A stretch of 64,000 bases of DNA from Ceratopteris richardii (taxonomy: Eukaryota > Streptophyta > Polypodiopsida > Polypodiales > Pteridaceae). Positions 28,700 to 40,700 of the stretch are shown here, piece after piece. Location of the stretch: assembly GCA_020310875.1 (NCBI GenBank), contig CM035428.1, positions 108,312,245 through 108,376,244 on the forward strand. Direction: 5' to 3'. The notes below the pieces were generated by a model, which did no database searches, was not told where the DNA came from, and saw only the letters and a list, made by a program, of their open reading frames with translations. The translations under genes and the position numbers were made by a program. The first letter of the stretch is position 1. Each line of letters begins with the position of its first letter.

Positions 28700-31444
28700 A
28701 TGAGCTCAATCTATTCAGTGGATGCTTGGGCATCAGCTTCCTCTACTCATATTGATACAGTTTCGGATTCATTGTTCTCAGTTGACCCTTTCCACAGAAG
28801 TGATGATCCTTATGGTTTAGAACGTGTTGATGATTCTATGTTTTCTGTTGATTCATTTAAGTTATCCAATTCACAGTGCAATGCTGCTCAACCAAATGCA
28901 CCTCTTGATCTCCCATCTGATCCAACCATTGATCTCCCTTCTGACTCAAGTGCATGTGGAGCAACGGAAAAGCAAAGCAAGCTCAATCTACGATTTAAAA
29001 GAAGGACTCATGAAGTAAGTCAAAAAAGATTTAAATTTGTTACTTCAGATAGACAGATTGCATTGGATATTGTGAAGCATTGTTGTGGTTTGAAATGTTT
29101 GTACAATTTAGGAATGAAGAAACTAAAGCACCTAAGAGAAAAATTCCTCCATTTAGATAGTGAAAGGCAGGATATATACCTTGTTTCTCGCATGCAAATG
29201 ATTGAGGATAACTTGTCAGTAACACGTGTTGCTTTTGAATATTTCTTTAGTCAAGGGATGTGATGTTGTAGGGCTGCATTTAAAATTGCAATGGGTGTGG
29301 GAAATTTTAGAATACATAGGGTTCAACAAGGGCTTTTGAATGGGGATCTCATTTTGGATACGTTCCATGTTGGGACCAAAGGATCTGTTGGACGTCATGC
29401 AATGAATTGGATGATGAACTATTTTAGCTTGCATTGTGAGGTTATGCCTACAACTGGAAGGTTGCACTTGTCAGATAACTTTACTCGTCGAGAGGTATTT
29501 CAAATATATAGAGAAGACATGGAAAATAGAAATGAGAAGTATGTGTTGTATCGTCACTTTACTCGATTATGGAAGGAAGAGTTTAACAATGTGTCTATTC
29601 CTCGTAAAGTTAGAATGGGTGAATGTTCAGTTTGCGCCACTTTGAAAAACATGGCAAAAGGGGCTACAACACCACAGGAAAAGAATAATTTTAAAAACCT
29701 TCTTAACAACCATCGTGAGAGTCAAGCTTTAGAGAGAAAGAAAGCAATTCATCATCGAAGTAAAGCACTCAGAAGTCCAGAGTGTTATATGTGTTTGTTG
29801 ATCGATGGTATGGATCAAAAAAAAACTTGTTTGCCACATTTTTATCGCATCCCTAAGGACATTGGAGATGAAGTCCTTGTGCAAATGCATTTGGTTGGTG
29901 CTTTGGTATACAATGGAACTGTAATGTCCAAGGTTTTCTTCACATATCCCAATGTGCATAATGATCCAAACCTTACAGTTACTGTCATTCATCGTGTTTT
30001 GCAATCATGGAAGGGTCTTTTGCCACCAACTCTATATTTGCAACTTGATAATACTGCAAGAGAGAATAAAAATTCTACAGTCTTTGGATATTTAAGCATG
30101 CTTATTGAAAAACAGGTATTTCAGAAGGTTAAGGTAAATTTCCTTCTGGTTGGCCACACTCATGATCACATTGATCAAATGTTCAGTACTTTCTCTAAGA
30201 AGTTGGCACGTAACAATGCTTTTACTCTTCCGATTTTATCTGAGTTGATTTCAGAAGCATATACTCCAAAACCAGAAGTTCAACACCTCACACAGATTTA
30301 TGACTTTAAGCACTTTTGCTCAATGGGCCTTGATAACAGTGCTAAGGTTTTGGCTCCATTGCACAATATTAGTTTCAACCATGTATTCTTGATGAGGAGG
30401 GTTGATGAAATAACCCTTTTATTTGCAAAGTAGTATTCATCTTCTCTTGGGTGGGAGCCTAAAGAGGGATGCAGATTCTTATTGCAGGTGCCTAATTTGT
30501 CTACAGTGTATGGTGCAGAACAATCACCATATGAAGATAAAAACAATACAGAAAGATGTGGAAATGTGATTGATCAAAGTAAAAGTTGGATGCATGCACT
30601 CATTGAAAAGAAGAGACATATTGAGCGTGCAAAAAAATATGCTGGAGATCAAGATGTATCTTGGTGGGAGGACTTTTTCAATCATCAAGAAGAGATTATA
30701 CAGTATACAATTGCAGGTCACTGGCCAGTTGATGTTCCATTCACATGGGATTTTTGTACACAAAGATCCGTGAATGTGGCCCAAGCATGTAATGCAGATG
30801 CACTTCAAAGTTTTATACATCCACTAGAAAGAAATATTTATGTAGGCCCAAGGATGACAAAATAGGTAGAAGCAAGATGGCAAGGAAATTTAATAGAGAT
30901 AAATGTTGGAACACTTATTGCAATACTTGCTGATGGTGATGAGGCTACCAGACCATTTTGGATTGCAAAGGTTTTAGAGATAACTAAAGATATTGATCAG
31001 AGAAGAATAGAGGCTTTGATGGTGCATTGGTATTACACTAAAAGTAGTAATGCATTCACAGGTAAATATAACTTAGAAATGGTGTGTGATACTAAACGAA
31101 CAGGTTCAAAAAAGAAAAAGAATATTCGAAGCACATCCACTCTTAAAATGGATGATGTAGATATTCTTGTTTATGATTTTTCCTTGACAAAAACAGGTCA
31201 CTTGAGGAAATCAACCATCAACATGATAAAACAAAAGCTTCCAGATGTATGCGGTACAGGAAATCATAGGCAAACAAGAAGAGTTGTGCATGATCCTGTA
31301 GAATTTGGTATGTACGTGGATGAAGATAGAGCTCTTGTGGATATAGAAGAAGAAGAAGAGAGCTCTCAACAGTATGAGACTGAATCAAGTGCATCAGATG
31401 ATGAGGGTGTAGACATAGATCCACATAGTTGTGAGTTGCATTGA
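28700..31444 (+). pseudogene. DUF7869-like, putative RNase-H-fold transposase-type protein, single exon with three in-frame stops
   Basis: One frame of 915 codons from ATG 28700, with TGA at 29261 and TAG at 30431 and 30863, and no frameshift. The N-terminus is Ser/Asp-rich. The middle has a Cys pair (GECSVCATL) and CYMC, then a conserved core: LLIDGMDQ (D369), LQLDNTARENKN (D450) and VGHTHDHIDQMFSTFSKK (D489/D492). This core matches the DUF7869 family as I recall it. The acidic spacing, 81 and about 40 residues, fits an RNase-H/DDE fold, so a transposase role is inferred. The C-terminal part (GTLIAILADGDEATRPFWIA to MVHWYYT) resembles a small SH3/BAH-like barrel, followed by an acidic tail. 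No terminal inverted repeats were found. Confidence 0.7.
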
Positions 31445-31840
31445 AGCTCTCTAACATTTTTAGTGCTTATGTAAATGCCTCGAAGTAGTTTGGTTAATGA
31501 AACCATGTTTTGTAGCAATTTTGAATAACAATCAGATATCCACCCATTAAAAATATGTCTAAAATGTTATTTTTGTATACGAATTATTCAGTTCTACATT
31601 CTTTATATAGATTTTAGACATGGCAATGTCTTATCATATAGATTTTGGACATGTCAATGTCTTATCATATAGATTTTGGACATGTCAATGCCTTATATAG
31701 TGAAATTTTGACTACATTTTGAGCTCTTTTTTTATGAGAAAATGACAAAAAATGTCAAAAAATCACATGTTTTCACCTCATTTTTGTAATATATGTATAC
31801 TGGTATAAAGGAATCTCAAACATAAGCTGCCATTTGCTTG
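31445..31840. other. Region downstream of DUF7869-like gene, short tandem repeat
   Basis: 31600-31700 holds three imperfect 33-base units (catatagattttggacatg...). The rest is AT-rich without a gene. Confidence 0.6.
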
Positions 31841-31879
31841 ATTTTTGACAAGAGTGTTCTCTTTTAATGACATAGTTCT

Positions 31880-33681
31880 CGTTTGTTACGACTCGCTGTT
31901 CTTTGTCTTCCCTCTTCGATTGTGCAGAATTAGCAAATTTTTGCTTACTAGTTGAAGAGCTCCATTTTCCTTTGCCCTTCTGACCAGCTAAGAAAGCTTG
32001 ATCTGCAACACCCATAATGGAACTATTCTGCCATTAGGGGAAAAAATGAGCCTTGCATGGGCCTTGTAAGGATCCCTAATTTTTAGGGATTAAAATTAAG
32101 ATTGTAAAGGATTAAGGGAACAAGCCATACCACTAGTGGTTTTGTCTATTAAAATAAAGAAAAAAAAAGGATTTCAAATGAAAGTTGAGTCGAATTCATT
32201 TCAAGCCATTGGATATTTTTGGTTGAATGGCTACGATCAAAAGAACATGAGGAGACCATAATGATTGCTTCTATGTCCTACTAGCACAATAGAGAGAGAA
32301 GACCTTGGGTGCAGTCAATCGAAGCCTTTCATGTCTGAAGATCCAAGGGCGTAGCGCGATCCGCGCTGATCCTTGAATTGCAATCAATATAGACCGTTAG
32401 ATCTCTGCTCGATCGGACAATGGCATGTGATTCACGCTGATTCGTGAATTGAAGCTGATCAGGGCCGTTGGATATATGGAGAATCCAATGCACCACATTG
32501 AATGGTGCATTTCAAACTAAGCTTTCATCTACAACCATCCGATAAGAGAATGATCCAAGGGTACTAAATGAAGGCCGCATTTTTAAAAGGTTTTTCAACT
32601 CCAGTCGTCAGATGCGAACTCAAATCCAATGGTTGAAATCTTCTAGCACCTTTTTTTTTGTTCTCTAAATAAAAACCATAGGATCCTATGATGATCCAAT
32701 GGCCTATGTTTCAAGTTGCCTTGACTTTTGCAAACTAACACCGTGCGTTGGATTTTTTAGATGATCCAATGGCTACGATTCAAACTTCGAAATTTTAAAA
32801 CCACTCTTCTCACAAAATTGATGAATCCATGGTGGTTTTAGAGGCTTTGACTATCAGAAAACAAGGGAATCCTAGTCCTAGTTTAGTGAATTAGGAATTT
32901 AAACTGTGGCCACCACCCTCTTCTCATTGGTCCATCACTAATCACTCCTTAATCTAAAAGGCCCATTCAGGGTTCATTTTTTCCCCTAATGCCTAGATTG
33001 ATCCTCCTGCAACAACACATAGACTAACTCCTCAAAAGACAAGGCATTTGGATTGCCTTTCATCATCAACCGAAGAGTAGAAGCAAAACTCTAATATGAA
33101 TCAGGAAGACCATTCAGAACAGTCTGCACAAGTGAGCTATCTAGTATAACCTCATTAGTAGAAATCAATTGTTCCTTCAAGTCTTTTATCTTTGTTAGAA
33201 AATTGTCCATAGAATCACCTTCATTCATGTGCTCACTCTCCAACTGTTTTTGGAGGTAAGCAACATGAGCCTCATTCCTAGCTTGGTACAATGTGGTAAG
33301 TGTATCCCAAGCATCCTTAGATGTTCTGCAAGAGAGAATGTGAGGAATAATGGCACGTTTGACAGACAAAGCTATCAATGCATGTGCCTGGACATCTCTG
33401 CCATCCCAACGAATTTGCTCTACAGTAGGTGCAGCAAAAATTGGAGCACAAATAGGAATATGCAGAATATCATCGTCTTCGACACCTTCTGCATCAGCTT
33501 CAGTACCTGGAGTTGTAATAGTTGCAAGTGTGATAGGACGTTTTTAAATACCCTGCACAATGTTCCATAGTTCTTTTGCAACCAATACATGTCCCATCAT
33601 ATAAGCCCATAACGGGTAGTTGGTCCCATCCAACTTATCCTCAATAGCCAACATACAAAATACATCACTACTTTCAGCCAT
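31880..33681 (-). pseudogene. Copia A copy 3 gag remnant
   Basis: Starts at ATG 33681 (CCATGG) with MAESSDVF, as in copy 1. It is interrupted by TAA near 33546 and by TAG at 33091-33093, where copy 1 has CAG (Gln), a direct example of C-to-T decay. Gag resumes on the other side of the inserted element (GKGKWSSSTSKQKFANSAQS, about 32015-31930) and then diverges. Confidence 0.9.
32033..32990. mobile_element. 958-bp non-autonomous DNA transposon with ATTAGGGG inverted ends
   Basis: Ends ATTAGGGGAAAAAATGAGCC and, inverted, the same with A for G near the inner end. The flanking 3-bp duplication is GCC (32030-32032, 32991-32993). The empty site is visible in copia copies 1 and 3, which are continuous across it. 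No coding capacity; several copies of the word ATCCAATGGC (or its variants) lie inside. Superfamily unassigned. Confidence 0.88.
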
Positions 33682-34019
33682 GGCGGGTGACTAAAATACC
33701 TTGATGCAGAAAATTGACTATAGCTCAAAAAGTTGGACAGAATTTTCTAGACAAATTTTGCTAAATCTGTAGCAAACTTCGACATGCTTATAGTGGAAAC
33801 CAAAATTGGTATATATCTTTGGCACAAAAAGACAAAATAGCCTGCACAAGTGTTGCGATAGTGCGTTCGGAGGTTGAAATGAGCTGAGATCACGATTTCG
33901 GCACCACAACGCGAAGCTGTTTTGATCTCAGAAACACGTTGAGTACGCTCAGCAAAATTCGTGCGATTGTGAGACTACAACCGGAGAGGTGTCGAGGACA
34001 TCCTAGATGAAGTGGTGAC

Positions 34020-34255
34020 CCGCTCTGATACCAATTGTTAGAGTTAGACGTCTATGGAAGCATGTGAAGAGCACAAGGAAGAAGAAGAAGCTTGGAGCAC
34101 AACACATAATACTGAATGTATTATTAGAGAATGTACAAAGATAAGTAGCGCGTTAGGGCAATAGGCGTATATACAAGCCGAGGAAAAAACCTCCTAAAGA
34201 GGGAAAAAAGTGCCCCGGTGGTCCTAGAGTGTTCACACACATCACTACCTAAATA
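34020..34255 (-). repeat. 5' LTR and primer site of copia A copy 3
   Basis: LTR 34036-34255 lacks its last about 10 bases at the outer end (homology stops after ctacctaaata). The primer site (minus-strand TGGTATCAGAGC) occupies about 34022-34033. Confidence 0.9.
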
Positions 34256-34279
34256 CTAATAGTTGGAAATAGTTTTTGA

Positions 34280-34657
34280 GTGATTCCTTTAGCCTTTACG
34301 GTAGATTTCACTATCCTTTGTAAGATGTTAGTCTTTCGGATTAATACCACGGTCATCCATTGCACTTTGGACATTATCAAGGGATATGGTGTTATTAAAA
34401 ATAAACTAAGCCATCACTTTTCTATGCACAATGCTAATCTCTTCTCTTGCAAAAATTCATTTTCAACCTTTGAGCTAACGACAGGTTTTATCCACATTTT
34501 TTGGTTGATATTTGGATCGATATTCTCCTTTTTCATTTGCATGGCCACCCTGCTAAGCACCAAGAAGATAAATGGAAACAATGGAGGTTATATACTCGCA
34601 TGGAAGCAAGCGATTATAGACACACTAATTAACAACATATCCAAATCATTGATTTAA
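34280..34657 (+). CDS. Unrecognised ORF with one hydrophobic segment
   Basis: 125 codons beginning 25 bases after the truncated copia LTR. Residues about 70-92 (FIHIFWLIFGSIFSFFICMA) could span a membrane. No similarity recognised and codon use is AT-rich. It could well be chance. Confidence 0.15.
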   Translation: MIPLAFTVDFTILCKMLVFRINTTVIHCTLDIIKGYGVIKNKLSHHFSMHNANLFSCKNSFSTFELTTGFIHIFWLIFGSIFSFFICMATLLSTKKINGNNGGYILAWKQAIIDTLINNISKSLI

Positions 34658-34659
34658 TC

Positions 34660-35200
34660 CTTTTTTCAATCCCCGTCGACCAACCTTAAGATCCTATATG
34701 TTGTGTAGCTTTTTTTTTTCTTATGAGGTCTGAGATATGTTTGTCTTGTTTTTCTTTATTTCATCTACTTTTATAGACTTTTAGTCTTATGTTCTTGGTC
34801 TTGGATTGTGGGATCCTACGACTTGTAGAGCTCCCTTAAGCAACGAATTTCAGTATTTGGAACCTAGAGTATTGATGTTTCAAAGACAAGGGTATTTAAT
34901 TTTTTTTACACTACCCCAACATTCCTTTTCTCCCTATCCCCAACAATACTTATAAGGGAAGTAGAATTGAAGAAAGGTGGATGACTATAGGGTTGAGGAT
35001 CAAGAGGATGAATAGATCCATCACATCAAATATCTACATTTTGTGCTCTAGAACACCTTAGCAAATTCCTTTCATTCATGGAGTGAAAACTCCCTCCATG
35101 ATGTTATAGGCTAGAGAATAAGGTGGAAGGTCTATGTGAAGATAATACTCCACAGTTTGATGGGAGTCTACCATTGCCGATATAGGCATAATTTGGTTAC
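34660..35200. other. No gene recognised
   Basis: AT-rich sequence with a T tract near 34710. No supported frame. Confidence 0.5.

Positions 35201-36222
<1,022 letters not shown>

Positions 36223-36318
<96 letters not shown>
36223..36318. repeat. (CT)n tract just upstream of the VQ ORF
   Basis: About 95 bases of pure CT ending nine bases before the first ATG (36328), so probably in the 5' UTR or core promoter. Confidence 0.95.
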
Positions 36319-36321
<3 letters not shown>

Positions 36322-36327
36322 GCAAGC

Positions 36328-37394
36328 ATGAGGTTGCCAAGGGAGCTCGATCGCTCAGAAAGACAACGTTGCCCTCGCATTTACGTTCCTCTTTGCATGC
36401 CTCAGAGGTCGTCCTCGACGTTTGCAGTCATGGAATTGGTCGGTTTCACTTCTCCTTCGGCATCGGCAGACCTCGTGGAGACTCCTACTCCTGCGTCGCT
36501 CACGGCATCCATGGCCGACAATTCTTCTGTACAGCCCTGCGTTCCTTTCTCACCTGCAGGCGGAAAACACGACCTCTGTAATGCATACGGTGAAAGCTCA
36601 TCTACGCTGTCTCGGATATCTGGGCGAGAGATAGTCCCGCAACGAAGTTCTGATAAACCTATGACATTGGCCATGAAGTCCTCTACGTCTGCTTCACCGT
36701 CACCGGGTATGACACAGATCGTCCATATGACCACGAGAGGAAACGTTGTACATACAACGTCCATGGATTTCAAAGATGTCGTGCAGAAGCTAACAGGAGC
36801 GCCCGGAAAATCCGACGACGCGCGAGCAGCCGGGTCGCCGCAAGGAGCCCCTACGACAAGCAGGTCTCTCAACCAGAAGACGTCAAGCCCCAGCAAGTCT
36901 GTAAGCGCGTAGCAAAGCTGGACGCCATCAAGAGCTTGAAGAAATCCTTTAAACTCTTGCACAGGAGAAGCGCCGCCACCATCCGCTCCACAAAGAAACT
37001 TCATGCCGAGACGCCCCTGACGTTCCAGGGGTCGATGCAGCATGCGCCATCTGTGAGCCCCGTAACGCCATTCACCTTGTTCTTCGACCTGGATTGCAGT
37101 GGAGGAGACGGATCGAAGAAACACCAGAGCAGCCCTTGTTCCATCATTTCTTCACCTTCTCACCAATCGATTGCAGAATCCGAGCATGTATCAAACACAA
37201 CAAGCAAGAGTGTCATCAGCTGCGCATCGGTACGCACCACGGAGAGTGCATCATCCCAAGAGAATAGGGAATCTCCTTCGAACAAAGCTATGGCAGGCTC
37301 GCTTTTGTTGAAGCTCTTTCCAGAATCTCCTCCTAACCTGAATCAAGAAGCAACAGGATCGAAATTCGATCCTATTGAAGCTCCGCCTACCTGA
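36328..37394 (+). CDS. VQ-motif protein, with a frame change
   Basis: The first frame (36328-36909, about 193 codons) contains a VQ motif, MDFKDVVQKLTG, preceded by a basic/hydrophobic strand (IVHMTTRGNVVHTT). This is the FxxxVQxLTG signature of plant VQ proteins, nuclear cofactors of WRKY transcription factors. The C-terminal part (SLKKSFKLLHRRS, PVTPFTLFFDLDCSGG, to stop 37394) lies in another frame that is already open from about 36783, so the shift lies in the overlap; a small intron from a GTAAGC site at 36901 is an alternative. The region is much more GC-rich than its surroundings. ATG 36328 is used because it is first after the (CT)n leader; 36430 is an alternative. Confidence 0.75.
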
Positions 37395-38435
37395 ATCACA
37401 CAGCCAGATGACATATCGCCATACCTCGGCCACTGTGGTCTGTTCCTGTTGTTATATTGTCATTCTGCACGCATCCCTCTCCTGCTTCGAGTGAAGAGGT
37501 GCTTGACCTGCGCACTTTCTATAGTGTATGGATATGCAAAAATGTAGGATATGCAGAAATTAGGTTTATAGAGATACACCAATTTCTCTGCATCTAAAAC
37601 TCATTTCAACAAGCTCTTTTAGTGCAAGTAGGAAACATATAAGATACAAAATGCACTTTAAATCTCTTGAACTGCATATGTACACAAAGAGTTACAACTA
37701 GAGACTATGTCTATACCTACAAGATACTAGAGGGGATGTGGGCTTGATATTTCCTCCTTACTCTTTCTTTTGCATGTAATGCCCTCCTCTGCATTTTTCC
37801 TAGCTTGGACTGTTGTATTTCAGCTCCTTGAAGCTTGGATGACTCTCTCCTTGAGCCTCCTTGAGTATATGTCTCTTAGTCTTCAATGACCTAAAAGACT
37901 TCCATACATTTAATGAGTCTTCACCCACTTTTATAGCTTTTGGATGCCTCTCCTAACTTTTCCACCACCTTAGGGCTACCTTGCCTGATCTTGTCTGACC
38001 TTCAGACAATCCTAAGTGATTTTAGTCATGAATTTTGTCCACATTAAGGTCTTTTGATCCGTTTATCCACCTAACGATTGCATAATTCACAGTTTCAACA
38101 ACAATCACAATAGATTTCAATTCATAATCATACACATACACATACTATTGTGAAGAGGATGTCGCATAAAACATTTTGCTCAATTGGATGAGAACTTTCT
38201 TGGATCCCTTTAAAATTCAAGAGATCTCAAAAGGTGCTAACAATTCTACATGAGAAAGCCATCTAGAGACCTACAAAGCTCTAGTGGACTTATCAGCACC
38301 TTCTGAGCCCTTGTATTATGAGAAAGAAGCTAAAACCTTTTCCAATACATCACAATGGGTTACACAATCATACATGCACATACACATACATATACTATTG
38401 TGAAGTAAGAATCAACATTGAATCAGGAAATCACA
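37395..38435. other. No gene recognised; contains decayed satellite units
   Basis: AT-rich sequence downstream of the VQ gene. Near 38095-38155 and 38385-38430 it has copies of the hairpin unit found at the right end of the window. Confidence 0.5.
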
Positions 38436-38885
38436 CACTACAACATATGAGGGGCATACCGACGCTGCCTATACCGATGGTCACTCCTGGCATCGGTATA
38501 AACGTTGGAAAAATGCACTTAAGCATACCGATGGTCAGTTGACTATCGGTATGACCGTTTAAAGTGGCTCGTCGATATGTTTCATGATCGCTGGTATATG
38601 CCTCGATATAAGCATCGGTAATTTCCAATAAATTATCGACACTCATATCGATGCCCATATCGATGCCTATATTGAGGCCGTGTTTTAAACATACTAGGAA
38701 CCTGAGAGAAAAACTCAACATTTTTGACATGTTTTACACTAAGTATTGCTTGCTTCTGTCGAACTTGTGCATGCAAACCAAATTGTGACCTTCATTGTCT
38801 TGTGCACACACACACACAGATCTCTCTCTCTACACACACACACACACTCTCTCTCTCTTTAGATCTAGCATCTTGGTAAGTGGTG
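38436..38885 (+). mobile_element. CACTA-type transposon end (copy 2)
   Basis: Starts CACTACAACATAT at 38436 and carries subterminal motifs like ATACCGATGG, including a palindromic pair at about 38525-38555. The order of features matches copy 1 over about 450 bases, through the terminal tract of CA/CT repeats to the splice-donor-like CTTGGTAAGTG at about 38871. Rightwards it runs into the long AC/ATGC microsatellite. No transposase is seen. Confidence 0.65.
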
Positions 38886-38929
38886 TGTGTACTCTTACCC
38901 TTTGTCTTTCTCTATGCTTTATATATATA

Positions 38930-39965
38930 GAGAGAGAGAGAGACAAAGAGAGAGATAAGGAGATATATATATATATATATATAAATACATATACACACAC
39001 ATACATGCATGCATATACACACACATATACACACATGCATACACATACATATGCATACATCCATGCATACATACACACACATGCACACACAAATGAATAC
39101 ATACACACATAAGCATACATACACACACATGCATACATACACACACATATACACACATGCATACATACACAAACATATACACACACATACATACACACAC
39201 ATGCATACATGCACACACATACATATATACACACATGCATACATACACACACATACATACACACACATGTACACACATGCATACATACACACACACATGC
39301 ATACATACACACATATACACACATGCATGCATACATATACACATGCATACATACACACACACACATGTACACACATGCATACATACACACATATACACAC
39401 ATGCATGCATGCATACATACACACATATATACACACATGCATGCATATACACACACACACATACATACACACACACATGTACACACATGCATACATGCAC
39501 ACACACATGCATACATACACACACATATAAACACACATACATACACACACATATACACACATGCATACAGACACACACATATACACACACATACATACAC
39601 ACACATTACACACATGCATACATACACACACATACACATATACACACATGCATACAACACGCACACATACATACACACACATGTACACACATGCATACAT
39701 ACACACATATACACACATGTATGCATACATACACACACATAAACACACATGCATGCATACACACACACATACATACACACACACACACATGTACACACAT
39801 GCATAGATACACACACACACATATACACACATGCATGCATACACACACATACATACACACACATATACACACATGCATACATACACACACATACACATAT
39901 TCACACATGCATACATGTAGACACATACACATACATACACACATGAACACATATACACACACATA
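38930..39965. repeat. Long AC/ATGC microsatellite
   Basis: About 1 kb of mixed ACACAC, ATACAT and ACATGCAT words. It gives long artificial His/Thr and Cys/Val/Met frames on both strands. Confidence 0.97.
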
Positions 39966-40700
39966 TACGATTTCAATATAGTTAAATAAATATGAAAATA
40001 GCTAGTGTTTTAATTAAATATATATAATTAAATATATATAATTGAATATATATAATTAAATATATATAATTAAATATATAAAATTAGGATTTTTAAGGTT
40101 TCGTTTCACATCAATATATAAAAACAGGATTAGGGTTTTTAGGCTATTTACACATGCATACACATATACTCATACAAACATATATATACACATATACACA
40201 TACACATATATATACACATACACATCTATATACACATGAATACACACATATACATGTTTTAGGTCTAGGTCTTTAGGATTAGGGTTTTAGGGTTTTTACA
40301 CATGCATAATATATATACACACATACACATACACATATAATACATATATAATGTATATACACATGCATACACAAAGATACATATTTTAGGTATAGATCTT
40401 TAGGATTAGGGTTTTAGGGTTTTACATACATATAATTCAATTAAATTTATATAAGGAAAAAATAAAGAAAAAATTAAGAAAAAATTTGAATATATAATAA
40501 ATATATATATATATATAATAGGATAATTGTATAGATAAATAAATATTAAAAGAGCTAGTGTTTTAAATAAATTAATTAAATTATATATAATTAAATATAT
40601 AAAAATAGGATTTTGTGGTTTTATATTAAAGAAAATATATATACACATACACATACATATATATAAATATACACATACACATATATATACACATGCATAC
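39966..40700. repeat. AT-rich repeats with telomere-like words
   Basis: Tandem aattaaatatat units (40015-40085) and three copies of a longer unit containing ttaggattagggttttaggg (near 40130, 40275, 40405), with AC/AT-rich spacers. No gene. Confidence 0.8.

Larger units (their letters stand above)
31841..34255 (-). mobile_element. Copia element, family A, copy 3 (5' fragment)
   Basis: Minus strand: truncated 5' LTR (34036-34255), primer site, leader and gag, then loss of homology inside the nucleocapsid region at about 31850. Protease, pol and the 3' LTR are missing. It is split by a 958-bp inverted-repeat element at 32033-32990. Confidence 0.9.

Noticed and set aside
36402-37124. 240-codon minus-strand ORF opposite the VQ gene
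   Set aside because: The GC-rich region leaves several frames open. The VQ motif supports the plus strand; the antisense product has no recognisable domain.
38830-39981. Long ORFs rich in Cys/Val/Met/Tyr (minus) or His/Thr (plus), up to 354 codons
   Set aside because: They are translations of the AC/ATGC microsatellite in all frames.
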